Notes under the pieces: model-generated
Databases searched by the model: none
Told to the model about the DNA's origin: nothing
What the model saw: only the letters and a program-made list of their open reading frames with translations
DNA from: Paraburkholderia acidipaludis NBRC 101816
GTDB taxonomy: Bacteria > Pseudomonadota > Gammaproteobacteria > Burkholderiales > Burkholderiaceae
NCBI RefSeq assembly: GCF_000684975.1
Contig: NZ_BAXZ01000034.1
Span: 1 to 64,000 of the forward strand
Reading direction: 5' to 3'
DNA length: 64,000 bases
Translations under genes and position numbers: made by a program
Shown here: positions 8,999-17,109 of the stretch, in pieces
Position numbering within the stretch: the stretch's first letter is position 1
Layout: the number at the start of each line of letters is the position of its first letter

Positions 8999-9460
8999 AT
9001 GCAAAACCTGATTGCAATATCGGCCGTTGGATTGTGCGTGTTGCTGCCGTCGGCCACGGCATACGCGCGAACCGACGTATGCAGGAAGGCCAGCGAGCAG
9101 GACATCGCTGCGCTGTTCGACCGCTGGAACGCGTCGCTTCGGACGGGCGATCCGGACAAGGTCGTGGCGAACTACGCGACGCGCTCGATTCTGCTGCCCA
9201 CGGTGTCGAACGAACCGCGGCTCACGCCGGAAACCAAACGCGATTATTTCGTCGTATTCCTGAAGAAGAAGCCGGTGGGCAAGATCGACTCGAACTGGAT
9301 CGAGATCGACTGCAATACGGCCATCGACGCCGGGCTCTATACGTTCACGTTCGGCGACGGGTCGATCGTGCATGCGCGATATACGTTCACGTATCGCTGG
9401 AACGGCAAGCGCTGGCTGATCACGAGTCATCATTCGTCGGCGATGCCCGAATCGCAGTGA
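8999..9460 (+). CDS. Secreted NTF2-like (SgcJ/EcaC, DUF4440-type) protein
   Basis: A 153-residue protein with a signal peptide (MQNLIAISAVGLCVLLPSA, cleaved near AYA) and a single NTF2-like fold. The pattern is EQDIAALFDRWNASLRTGDPDKV at the front and FTYRWNGKRWLITSHHSS at the end, the signature of the SgcJ/EcaC family. The start at 8999 was chosen for GGGAG six bases upstream and for the signal peptide; the longer frame from 8963 adds unlike residues. Proteins of this type bind small hydrophobic ligands or act as cyclases or isomerases; the role here is unknown. Repeat copies begin 18 bases after its stop. Confidence 0.8.
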   Translation: MQNLIAISAVGLCVLLPSATAYARTDVCRKASEQDIAALFDRWNASLRTGDPDKVVANYATRSILLPTVSNEPRLTPETKRDYFVVFLKKKPVGKIDSNWIEIDCNTAIDAGLYTFTFGDGSIVHARYTFTYRWNGKRWLITSHHSSAMPESQ

Positions 9461-9478
9461 CCGGCCCTGCGCATGCAG

Positions 9479-9760
9479 GGTGAGGACATTCGGGATGCGC
9501 CGGCTCACGGTCGGCGAGCCTGGGTGAGAACTTTCGGGAGCCGTTTGTGCAGGCGCACACCGCCTGGCCCGATGCGGTTCGCGTGAAAGCCGGCTCGTCG
9601 GCTGCGGCCTTTTCGAATTCTCAAGGTGAGAATCTGCGGGAGCAGTTTCTTCACTGCAGTGCGCGAACGCGCGTTGGACGCCGAACGGTTAGCCATTTTT
9701 CGCAATCCACGTCACCTTCGCCGACCTGCCGGAAAATTCAAAGGTGAGCTTTTTCGGGAC
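9479..9760 (+). repeat. Cluster of four GGTGAG-N4-TTCGGGAG intergenic repeats (copies A-D)
   Basis: Four direct copies of an 18-base motif lie at 9479-9496 (ends GGGAT), 9523-9540 (perfect), 9625-9642 (TGCGGGAG variant) and 9743-9760 (ends GGGAC). All read on the plus strand. The 448-base gap that holds them separates two plus-strand genes and has no other clear content apart from a small CACTGCAGTG palindrome at about 9651-9660. The spacer sequences are not similar to one another, so only the 18-mer is conserved. Confidence 0.75.
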
Positions 9761-9908
9761 CAACCCGTGCGATCGCGATCATTCGGCGATTCGCGCTATA
9801 GTCGCTCGTGCTGCGACGCAGCAGACGCGTTGCGCGGCGGCCCGATCGCCGTCGTGCCGGCGCGCCCGGTTCCTGGCCGCGCTGCGCGGCCCGCCATGGA
9901 GTCCTGAG

Positions 9909-10928
9909 ATGGGCATCTTCGACCGACTTTGGCGTCCACGCGCCAAGGCGCCTCCCGTCACGCCGCAGATTCGCGCGCTGATCGAACGTTTGCTGGTGCT
10001 GAGCCCCTCGCTGAAGCTGGCGGACCGTTTTCGCGAGCGCCTGACGCCCGCGCTGGCGTGCTCGGTCGACTACGTGAGCCAGATCGTGCTCGGCCTGCCG
10101 CCGGCGCACGAAGCCAGCGCGTCGAACTGGCTCGGCGACCCCTATATTCATGCGTTCTTCGCGGCGCCGGACGAAATCGGGCGCGTGCTGAGCCGTTCGG
10201 CGGAACTGCACGCGTGGTTCAAGGCGCATCCGCTTGCGCACGAAACCTGGGCAGTGCTGAGCATGGCGATGACCGAGCGGCGCGTGCTCGGCGTGGAGCA
10301 GATGGGCGACACCGTGCATGCGGACGTCGCCCGGACGACGCTGAGTTTCGACGATCATCAGGTGCGCCTGTGCGGCGAAACGGAAAGCGGCCTGCGCGAC
10401 CAGATCGTGCAGCGTGTGGTCGAGCAGATTGCGCTGGAGGGGCTCGCGCAGATCAGTGCCGACGAGTCGCGCCGCGATGCGCTGGTCGAAGAGCGCGCGC
10501 TGCTGAAGACGCGCCTGCAACTGCTCAGGCGCCACGGAGCGGGTACGCACCGGATGCTGGGCGAAGGCGATGCCGGCGATGCCGCGGAATTCGTCAGGCT
10601 GGAGGCCGAAATCGCGGAGAACGAGCGCGCGCTGGGCGAACTCGGTTTGAGGACCGATGCGCTCGCGCGCGAACTCGACGTGATTTGCGATGTGCTCGAC
10701 CATCCCGCGCAGCATACGCATGTCGAGATGAAGCATGTGTGCCTGAATCCGATGAACGTGGTGATCGACGCGAATGCGGCTCCGGGCGGCGCGGAAATCG
10801 TGTTCCCGCTTGCGCGCCTGCCGGCCAGCCCGCAGGGCGAGCGCGCGTTTTCGCTCATCCGTTTTGCTCGCATCGACCTCGTGCAGTCGTCCCCCGTGCT
10901 GAAGGAAAACAGCCGCTTCGTGATCTGA
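9909..10928 (+). CDS. Conserved hypothetical cytoplasmic protein with central coiled coil
   Basis: A 339-residue soluble protein that I do not recognise beyond a Burkholderiaceae-type hypothetical. There is no signal peptide or membrane segment. Residues about 150-260 are Ala/Leu/Arg/Glu-rich with heptad character (LVEERALLKTRLQLLRR, then a LEAEIAENERALGELG stretch), suggesting a coiled coil. The C-terminus is a short beta-rich domain (VEMKHVCLNPMNVVID). The start at 9909 opens with MGIFDRLW; the upstream in-frame extension to 9744 would begin inside repeat copy D and looks non-coding. It stands alone between two clusters of the 18-mer repeat. Confidence 0.7.
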   Translation: MGIFDRLWRPRAKAPPVTPQIRALIERLLVLSPSLKLADRFRERLTPALACSVDYVSQIVLGLPPAHEASASNWLGDPYIHAFFAAPDEIGRVLSRSAELHAWFKAHPLAHETWAVLSMAMTERRVLGVEQMGDTVHADVARTTLSFDDHQVRLCGETESGLRDQIVQRVVEQIALEGLAQISADESRRDALVEERALLKTRLQLLRRHGAGTHRMLGEGDAGDAAEFVRLEAEIAENERALGELGLRTDALARELDVICDVLDHPAQHTHVEMKHVCLNPMNVVIDANAAPGGAEIVFPLARLPASPQGERAFSLIRFARIDLVQSSPVLKENSRFVI

Positions 10929-11164
10929 GGTGAGCTTTTTCGGGGGGCGGTGACGCCGATGGCAAGATGCGCCTGCGCCTGCGCCGGGGCACGATCTTGC
11001 CCCGCGATGGGAAGAATTTCCTGGCAGTCCCAGGTTCGTCGAAGGGAATTTTGCCGATCGGGACGCCTGACGGCGAGATTCGTCGCGTCGTGACGTGTCG
11101 GCGGCTATAGGTGAGTTTTTTCGGGAGCATGCCCCGCTGCGTCAAAGGTGAGCCTTTTCAGGAA
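10929..11164 (+). repeat. Cluster of three GGTGAG-N4-TTCGGGAG repeats (copies E-G)
   Basis: Copies lie at 10929-10946 (GGTGAGCTTTTTCGGGGG), 11110-11127 (perfect core) and 11147-11164 (TTCAGGAA variant), all on the plus strand, in the gap between convergent genes. Copy E starts at the base after the stop of the upstream gene. Copy G overlaps the end of the modBC gene and its TCA supplies that gene's stop codon on the opposite strand. Between E and F there is also a GGGGCA-CGATCT-TGCCCC hairpin near 10986-11003. Confidence 0.75.
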
Positions 11165-12993
11165 CGCCGCATGGCCCATGCCGTCACGCCCTCGCGGTCG
11201 ATCGAAAAACGCTGCATGTCTTCCGTCGTGCGCGGCGCGTCTTCGTCGGCGAGGTCGAAACGCTCGTTGCCGATCTCGATCGTGACATAGCGGTCGCCAT
11301 GCCGCAGCGCGTGGCCGGCCGGTGTTCCGGTCCATGCGCCGTCGTTCGCCGTGCGCAGCGCGCGCGGCGACACCCGCCACATCACGCGCGTGCCCACGGC
11401 GAGCGAGGCGTCGCCGCACGGCAGGCGCAGGCCCTTGACCGTTTCGATCTCGCCCGGCGCCCGCACGATGCCTTCGCCGACGTTGTGCAGGCCGAGCAGC
11501 TCGGCCACGCGCAGCGTAGCGGGTCGGGCGAAGACTTCGTCGATGGGGCCCGCCTGCAGTACGCGGCCTTGTTCGATCACGAGCACTTCGTCGGCAAGCA
11601 GCGCGGCTTCGTCGGGATCGTGCGTGACGATCACCGTCACCGCGTCGATCTCGCGCTGCAGCTCGCGCAACGATTGCTGGAGGCGCCGGCGTCGCGGCGT
11701 GTCGAGCGCGGCGAACGGCTCGTCGAAGAGCAGCAGCTGGCTGTGGCGCGTGAGCGCGCGAGCAAGCGCGACGCGCTGGCGCTGGCCGAACGAGAGCTCG
11801 CGCGGCAAGCGGCCCGTGAGCGTGCCGAGGCCCAGATGCGCGAGCCAGTAGCGCGCGCTGGCGGCGTCCGCGCCCACCGGAAACGCAAGTTGCTGCGCGA
11901 CCGTCATGTGCGGGAAGAGGCCGTAGTCCTGCGGCATGTAGCCAATCTGGCGGCGCTCGGGCGGCAGCGCGCCCAGGTCGGCGCCGCCCAGCGTGACCGA
12001 TCCCGCGTCGTTGGGCTCGAGGCCCGCGATGATACGCAGTGCGAGCGATTTGCCCGAGCCCGACGGCCCGATGATGGCGAGCCGCCGCGTGACCGGGCGC
12101 CACGCCACGTCGAGACTGAACGCGCCGAGACGCCGCTCCACCTCGAACGCAAGGCGCAGGGCGGCTGCCACGCGCACGGGCGCGGCCGGCGCAAAGCTGG
12201 CGGGCTCGTCGCCGTTGTCGGGCGAGGCCGCGAGCGCCGTGCGCACGCCACGGCTATAGACCGAGAGCGCGGCGCAGACGATCGCGATGACGAGCGTCGG
12301 CAGCAGCAGCGGCATCATCGCAGGCAGCCCCTGGCCGCCGAACACGACGTAGGTATAAACGGGCAGCGAATAAGGGTGATACGCAACCATCACGGTGGCG
12401 CCGAACTCGCCGAATGCGCGCAGCCAGGCGAGCGCGAGCCCGGCGCGAATCGCGGGCCATGCGATGGGCAGCGTGACGCGAAGGAAGCGGCTGCCTGCGT
12501 GATGGCCGAGCGTGGCGGCCACGTCGTCGTAGACGGGATCGACGGCCGCGAACGCGGAACGCGCGGCGATGATCAGAAACGGCGCGGCGACGAAAGTTTC
12601 GGCGAGCACGATGCCCGTGAAGGAGTCGGTGAGCGTCCCGCCGAAGAGCTGGCCGATCGCGCTATACGGACCGACCAGAAAGAGCAGCAGCACGCCGCTC
12701 GTGAGCGGCGGCAGCGCGAGCGGCAACTGCACGACGAAGCCGAGCAGCGCCACCGCACGCGAGCGCGAGCGCGCGAGCCAGTAGCCGAGCGGCACGCCCA
12801 GCACGAGGATGACGAGCGCCGCGACGCTCGCGCTCGCCACCGAAACGCCCACCGCCGACCCCATCGTGGGCCAGTCGACGCCCTTCCAGTCGGCCGCGCC
12901 GATCTGCGGGAGGCTGGCGACGAAGGGCGCGCAGAGATAGACGGCGAGCAGCGCGCCGAGCCACAGCAACGGCCGCGCGGCGCCTTGTTTCAC
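11158..12993 (-). CDS. modBC: Molybdate-type ABC transporter, permease and ATPase fused in one protein
   Basis: A 611-residue fusion. Residues 1-245 are a ModB-like inner-membrane permease with about six segments and the cytoplasmic loop FGEFGATVM. Residues about 280-500 are an ABC ATPase: Walker A GPSGSGKS near 307, Q-loop MPQDYG, signature LSFGQRQRV near 396, Walker B LLLFDEP near 420 and VTHD. The last 80 residues resemble a small regulatory (TOBE-like) tail. In most bacteria ModB and ModC are separate; fused forms occur in Burkholderiaceae. The start overlaps the stop of the binding-protein gene by four bases. Molybdate or tungstate are the likely cargo. The stop codon lies in a dispersed repeat. 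Confidence 0.9.
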   Translation of the reverse strand: MKQGAARPLLWLGALLAVYLCAPFVASLPQIGAADWKGVDWPTMGSAVGVSVASASVAALVILVLGVPLGYWLARSRSRAVALLGFVVQLPLALPPLTSGVLLLFLVGPYSAIGQLFGGTLTDSFTGIVLAETFVAAPFLIIAARSAFAAVDPVYDDVAATLGHHAGSRFLRVTLPIAWPAIRAGLALAWLRAFGEFGATVMVAYHPYSLPVYTYVVFGGQGLPAMMPLLLPTLVIAIVCAALSVYSRGVRTALAASPDNGDEPASFAPAAPVRVAAALRLAFEVERRLGAFSLDVAWRPVTRRLAIIGPSGSGKSLALRIIAGLEPNDAGSVTLGGADLGALPPERRQIGYMPQDYGLFPHMTVAQQLAFPVGADAASARYWLAHLGLGTLTGRLPRELSFGQRQRVALARALTRHSQLLLFDEPFAALDTPRRRRLQQSLRELQREIDAVTVIVTHDPDEAALLADEVLVIEQGRVLQAGPIDEVFARPATLRVAELLGLHNVGEGIVRAPGEIETVKGLRLPCGDASLAVGTRVMWRVSPRALRTANDGAWTGTPAGHALRHGDRYVTIEIGNERFDLADEDAPRTTEDMQRFSIDREGVTAWAMRRS

Positions 12994-13880
12994 GGTTGCT
13001 GTTGCGCGGCGTCGATCACGGCCTGCACCGAAGGCGGAATGGCCGAGGTGTTGCCCTGCACGGCGGGCTTCGTCACGTCCACGCCGTGCTCCGCGAGCAG
13101 CTTGCGACCTTCGGCGCTCAGCAGGAAGTTCACGAAGCGCGCGGCGCCTGCGCTGTTCGGCGCATTGTTGAGGATCGTGAGTGTGTAGTTGGCCTTGATA
13201 TTCAGTTCGGGCGCGGGATGGACCGAGGGGATCTTGAGGTCGGAGGTCTCGGTCGAGTAGAAGAAGCCCGCGTCGAGCTGACCGGATTGCAGGCGGCCGA
13301 CCAGCGTTTCTTCCGGCAGGACCTGGTCGGGATTCTCAGGCGTACCGAGCGTTTTTTCGACGAGATCCGGCTGGTGATAGGCCTCGGCGGCCTTGGTCAT
13401 GAGTTCGACCGTGAAGGCGCCCTTCGGATCGAGCCTGGGATCGGTGCGGCCAAGACGCAGGCCCGGCTCGCGCAGCACGGCGTCCCACTTCTTCGTCTTG
13501 AAGTCGGCGGCGAAGCGGCTCTTCGGGCTATAGCCGATCAACAGCGGCGACTCCGCGAAATCGACGTACCACGAAACATAGTTGCCGTTCGCCTCGCCCG
13601 TCAGGTTCGCGTTGACCTTGGGGCTCGCGCTGATGAACACGTCGCCGCGGCGCAGCTTGCCCTTGATCTCGTTGGCGATCTTGTTCGAGCCGGCCGCGTA
13701 GCCCTTGAAATGCAGGCCCGTTTCCTTTTCGAATGCCGGGCCCACGCTCTTTTCCATGAGGTTCACGAGCGAACCGGCGTACAGCACGTTGACGTCGTCG
13801 TTGTCGGCCGCCGTGGCGCTCGCGCTCGCGCCGAGCACGCCGGCGACCACGATCACAGAAGCAATCAGCTTGCGAACCAT
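12990..13880 (-). CDS. modA: Periplasmic molybdate/tungstate-binding protein
   Basis: A 296-residue extracellular binding protein. The signal peptide covers residues 1-25 (cleaved after ATAA). The mature part begins NVLYAGSLVNLMEKSV, the AGSL oxyanion-binding loop of ModA/WtpA/TupA-type proteins, followed by GDVFISASPKVN. The sequence is closer to the archaeal-type ModA/WtpA pattern than to E. coli ModA, so tungstate cannot be excluded. The start has a GGGGAA site, and a ModE-type operator sits 16 bases upstream. It is the first gene of a two-gene transporter operon with the ModBC fusion. Confidence 0.88.
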   Translation of the reverse strand: MVRKLIASVIVVAGVLGASASATAADNDDVNVLYAGSLVNLMEKSVGPAFEKETGLHFKGYAAGSNKIANEIKGKLRRGDVFISASPKVNANLTGEANGNYVSWYVDFAESPLLIGYSPKSRFAADFKTKKWDAVLREPGLRLGRTDPRLDPKGAFTVELMTKAAEAYHQPDLVEKTLGTPENPDQVLPEETLVGRLQSGQLDAGFFYSTETSDLKIPSVHPAPELNIKANYTLTILNNAPNSAGAARFVNFLLSAEGRKLLAEHGVDVTKPAVQGNTSAIPPSVQAVIDAAQQQP

Positions 13881-13896
13881 GTTGGTTTCCCCGCAG

Positions 13897-13920
13897 CGTT
13901 ATAAAGGTCGATATATTACG
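13897..13920. promoter_or_regulatory. ModE-type operator upstream of modA
   Basis: CGTTATAA-N8-ATATTACG, a 24-base dyad with the spacing of the E. coli ModE site (CGnTATAT-N8-ATATAACG). It ends 16 bases before the modA start, so a bound ModE would block transcription when molybdate is plentiful. It could also affect the divergent di-Mop gene starting at 14075. Confidence 0.6.
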
Positions 13921-14074
13921 CTGGACTCGCGGCTTCCTGCACCTGGCCGGATGGCCAATTCTCACTATTACGCCTGTGCATGACACGGACGCGCTTGTAC
14001 ACTGAATCTCTTCCGTTCAACCCGAGCTGCGTTCGCGCCTTGCCGCGAGCGCGCGACCCACGAGGGAGAGGCTC

Positions 14075-14503
14075 ATGCGTACCAGTGCCCGTAACCACTT
14101 CTCCGGCCAGATCAGCGCGGTCAAGACCGGCGCCGTCAACGACGAAGTGACGCTGCGCGTCGACGGCGGTCTCGAGATCGTCGCGGTCATCACGCACGGC
14201 AGCGCCATGTCGCTCGGCCTTGCGGCCGGCAAGCCGGCATTCGCGCTCGTGAAGGCTTCGTCGGTGATCGTCATGGTGGACGGCGATGCCACCCAGGTGT
14301 CCACGCGCAACGTGGTGGCGGGCTCGGTTGCCGCGGTCACGAAGGGCGCCGTGAACGCCGAGGTCGTGATCGCCGCGCCCGGCGGCGCGCAGATCGCGGC
14401 GATCGTGACCAACGAGAGCGTCGATCGCCTTGGCCTTGCGGCGGGCAAGGCCGTCGCGGCGCTGTTCAAGGCGTCGAGCGTGATCGTGGGAGTGGATGGG
14501 TAG
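14075..14503 (+). CDS. Di-Mop (TOBE) molybdate-binding protein
   Basis: A 142-residue protein made of two Mop/TOBE domains of about 65 residues each (residues 5-69 and 75-140). Both repeats end in a matching stretch: LGLAAGKPAFALVKASSVIV and LGLAAGKAVAALFKASSVIV. Such molbindins bind molybdate or tungstate at subunit interfaces and act as intracellular storage or buffers. The ribosome site is GGGAGAGG. It reads away from modA, and NifQ follows 30 bases after its stop, so it probably heads the short molybdenum operon with nifQ and modE. Confidence 0.9.
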   Translation: MRTSARNHFSGQISAVKTGAVNDEVTLRVDGGLEIVAVITHGSAMSLGLAAGKPAFALVKASSVIVMVDGDATQVSTRNVVAGSVAAVTKGAVNAEVVIAAPGGAQIAAIVTNESVDRLGLAAGKAVAALFKASSVIVGVDG

Positions 14504-14533
14504 GTTCCCCTGTTTGTCCGCGCTTCGACGGCC

Positions 14534-15154
14534 ATGAACGTCGCGCCGGTTCCGCCATCCAGCTTCGAGCATCGCGCTGCGGCGCGCAGTGCCGAACTGC
14601 TGGGCATCGACGATAGCGCGCCCGTGCCGCCCGCCTTCGATGCCCGGCTTTTCGCCCGGCTCGTCGCGGCGCGCGAGGCGCGCGGCGAACTCGCGCTGCT
14701 CGGGCTGACGGCCGGGCAACTGGCGAGCCTCGCGGAGCGTCATTTCGACTTCGCAGCGGGTGCGGCGCCGCTTGCGCAGTCGGCCGGCAAAGCTCTCGTG
14801 AATGTCGTCGACGAAGCGGGCGCCGCCTACGCGGCCTCGATGCGTGCGTTCCTGATCGCTCACGCCGCGCCCGAGGTCGACAGCGAGGACGCTCGCTGCC
14901 TCGCGGCGATCGTCGCGAACGCCTGCCTGCGCCCCGATCACCTGTGGCGCGACCTCGGCCTCTCCGGCCGCGGCGACGTCACCGCCATGCTCGAACGCTA
15001 CTTTCCCGCAATGGTCGCGCGCAATGCCGAAGGATTGCGCTGGAAGAAGCTGCTCGCACGCGAACTCGCGCTTGCCACGGGCGGCACGCCCGGACCGGCG
15101 CCGGGCTGCCCGGGCTGCGAGGACTTCGGCTTCTGCTTTCCGCCCGGGCCTTGA
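14534..15154 (+). CDS. nifQ: NifQ-family molybdenum donor protein
   Basis: A 206-residue NifQ homologue. Family marks are LRPDHLWRDLGL, the LERYFPAMVARNAEGLRWKK block and the Cys-rich end GCPGCEDFGFC (residues about 191-201). NifQ carries an Mo-Fe-S cluster and passes molybdenum to the FeMo-cofactor pathway. The classical end is Cx4Cx2Cx5C; here C-x2-C-x5-C is intact but the first Cys position is Gly, so the cluster may differ. No nif structural genes are in the window, though the molybdenum transport genes are adjacent, so a more general molybdenum trafficking role is possible. Confidence 0.85.
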   Translation: MNVAPVPPSSFEHRAAARSAELLGIDDSAPVPPAFDARLFARLVAAREARGELALLGLTAGQLASLAERHFDFAAGAAPLAQSAGKALVNVVDEAGAAYAASMRAFLIAHAAPEVDSEDARCLAAIVANACLRPDHLWRDLGLSGRGDVTAMLERYFPAMVARNAEGLRWKKLLARELALATGGTPGPAPGCPGCEDFGFCFPPGP

Positions 15155-15213
15155 GCGTTTTCGCGAAGGCTGGCCGCAGCGACGCGGATGACGCATCGTG
15201 TATGCTTGCGCGC

Positions 15214-15648
15214 ATGAGCCAACCCGCAAACGATCGTCCATCGAAAAAGGCGCCCGCAGCGGCGTTACCCGAAACCGGCATCCCGGAGAACGTGGCGCAC
15301 GGTGATCCGCAGGTGCGTTTTCGCATGCGCATCCTGCAGGAAGGCACGATTGCGCTCGGTCCCGGCAAGGTCTCGTTGCTGGAGGCGGTGCGCGAGCACG
15401 GCTCGATTTCCGCGGCGGCGCGCAGCCTCAACATGTCCTACCGCCGCGCCTGGCTGCTGATGGACGAACTCAACCGCGCGCTCACGTCGCCGGCCACCGT
15501 GTCCGAGCATGGCGGGCAGAGCGGCGGCGGCAGCACGCTGACGCCGGTTGGCGAGGAAATCATCCGGCTCTACCGCGGGATCGAGGCGCGCGCAGCCGCG
15601 GCCTGTGCGCCCGAAATCGAGGCACTCACGCAACTCGTGAAGCGTTAG
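15214..15648 (+). CDS. modE: ModE-type winged-helix molybdate regulator (DNA-binding domain only)
   Basis: A 144-residue protein with the ModE/LysR-type winged helix: GKVSLLEAVREHGSISAAAR, then NMSYRRAWLLMDELN, then a GGGSTLTPVGEEIIRLYR wing. It lacks the Mop domains of E. coli ModE (262 residues), so molybdate sensing would need another partner; the separate di-Mop protein two genes upstream is an obvious candidate, though that is inference. The start ATG at 15214 gives MSQPAND; an alternative is 15202. Three ModE-type operators are found nearby (13897, 17077, 17632), none in front of this gene. Confidence 0.85.
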   Translation: MSQPANDRPSKKAPAAALPETGIPENVAHGDPQVRFRMRILQEGTIALGPGKVSLLEAVREHGSISAAARSLNMSYRRAWLLMDELNRALTSPATVSEHGGQSGGGSTLTPVGEEIIRLYRGIEARAAAACAPEIEALTQLVKR

Positions 15649-15664
15649 GCGGCGCCGCGGCCGG

Positions 15665-17002
15665 TTAGCCGTGACGCAGGCAGAAGCGCGAGACGGGCAC
15701 GGCGGTCAAGGTGGGCGCCGCATCGGCGTAGAGCCGCATCATCAGTTCGACGAAACTCGCAAGGCTTGCCGTGCGCAGCGCGTGATAGGTCACCTGATGC
15801 CGTTCGCACACGCGCTTGAGCGTGTTCATCGAGTCGTGATCGACGCAATCCACCGGAAAGACCGCGAGGTCGGCGCCCGCGAGCGCCGCGGCAAGCAGCC
15901 CCTTGCGGTCCTCGATGCCGCCGTCGTGCACGCCCAGCTCGCCGCCCGCCGATTCCACCCAGCGCTTCAATGCCTGGTGCGATCCGGGCCGGCCCCCCAC
16001 ATAGACGATCCGTCTGCCCTTCAACGCGTCCTGCGGCAGCGTGCGAGCGGCGCCGACTGCTTCGTCGGGCTGCGCGGCCAGCTCCATCGCGCGGGCTTCC
16101 GCGCGCAGCGCGTCGATCAGCGCGTGGGCTTCGTCGAGTTGCGCGCGCAGCGTGGCGAGCGATGCCTCGTCGGCGGCCGCGCGCTGCTCGGCGGCTTCGC
16201 GGCGGCTCGTTTCGAGGGCGAGACGCGCATCGCGCGCGGCAAGGGCCTCGCGCAGCGACGTCAGCTGCGTATGCCGTGCCCCGTCTTCCTCGCGATCCGC
16301 ACGCGTTGCCGCGCGAACCTGAAGTTCGGCGAGCGCCTCGCGCGCCGTGTCGCGCTCGCGGCTCATCTCGTGAATACGCATCTGCTGGCGCTCGGTTTTC
16401 GCCTGTAGCGCCGCGTTTTCCGCTTCGAGCGCGACGAGCCGGCGCAGGTCGGCGCGATTGGCCGCGCCGACCAGATGCGAGAGCATGTGCAGCTCGCCGA
16501 AGGCGGCCTGCCGCACGTCCATCGTCGTCGCGGGATGGGTCATGAGCGCCCAGTAGGCGGGCGGGATGTCGCCGTTCGCGAGCGATTCGTTCCAGAGCGC
16601 GAGCACGGCTTCGCTGTCACGGGCGGCGGCGAAGCGGCGCAGCGCCCCCGCGTAGCGCGCGTCGAGCGCCTTTTGCAGTGCCTTGCCGCCGGCGCCGCCT
16701 TCGATCGCCAGTTCGACGGCCGCATGATGGATCTCGAGATCGCTCGCGCGCTGCGGATCGAGCGGCGTGAATTTCGGCACGAGCTTGCGCAGTTCATGCG
16801 TGCTGAGACACGTGCCGATGATCGAGCAATGCAGGTGGTGGTCGAGTTCCGCAAGCCGCGTGCGGTGTCGCGCGCGCGCCAGATCGGTCTGACTCGGGCC
16901 GCAGCAGGGGGCGGCGGCGCGCAGGGGTGCGCTCTCGTCCGGCTGCGCAGTGCCCGGCGTGCGGGCGAGGCGAAACGGCGGTGCGTGCGAGGGTGCGTGC
17001 AT
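15665..17002 (-). CDS. DUF2325 domain protein with long coiled coil
   Basis: A 445-residue protein. Residues about 60-180 are a helical region with FTPLDPQRASDLEIHHAAVE. Residues about 195-330 form a long Ala/Arg/Glu coiled coil (LVALEAENAALQAKTERQQM). The C-terminal 95 residues are DUF2325 (RIVYVGGRPGSHQALKRWVE, then HDGGIEDRKGLL and a DCVDHDSMNTLKRVCERH stretch). The start at 17002 follows AGAGAT; the frame upstream of it is unlike a protein. It reads toward modE. A ModE-type operator 75 bases upstream places it in the molybdenum regulon, so it may sense or signal molybdenum status. Molecular function is unknown. Confidence 0.85.
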   Translation of the reverse strand: MHAPSHAPPFRLARTPGTAQPDESAPLRAAAPCCGPSQTDLARARHRTRLAELDHHLHCSIIGTCLSTHELRKLVPKFTPLDPQRASDLEIHHAAVELAIEGGAGGKALQKALDARYAGALRRFAAARDSEAVLALWNESLANGDIPPAYWALMTHPATTMDVRQAAFGELHMLSHLVGAANRADLRRLVALEAENAALQAKTERQQMRIHEMSRERDTAREALAELQVRAATRADREEDGARHTQLTSLREALAARDARLALETSRREAAEQRAAADEASLATLRAQLDEAHALIDALRAEARAMELAAQPDEAVGAARTLPQDALKGRRIVYVGGRPGSHQALKRWVESAGGELGVHDGGIEDRKGLLAAALAGADLAVFPVDCVDHDSMNTLKRVCERHQVTYHALRTASLASFVELMMRLYADAAPTLTAVPVSRFCLRHG

Positions 17003-17076
17003 GAGCGATCTCTGATCCGGTGGGACTCCGGGCCCGGCTGAACCCCGGGCAGCGCGGGCACGCCGCGCCATGTCGA

Positions 17077-17100
17077 CGCAATATACCACGGAATATAACG
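17077..17100. promoter_or_regulatory. ModE-type operator upstream of the DUF2325 gene
   Basis: CGCAATAT-N8-ATATAACG, the closest match in the window to the ModE consensus. It lies 75 bases upstream of the DUF2325 start, where it would overlap the promoter region. Confidence 0.6.
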
Positions 17101-17109
17101 AGGGCCGGG

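Noticed and set aside
9479..11164. Reading the GGTGAG repeats as a CRISPR array
   Set aside because: The repeat is only 14 defined bases, spacing varies from 26 to over 160 bases, and no cas genes are present.
14534..15154. Nitrogen-fixation cluster
   Set aside because: NifQ is the only nif-type gene and its cluster motif is incomplete; no nitrogenase genes are present.
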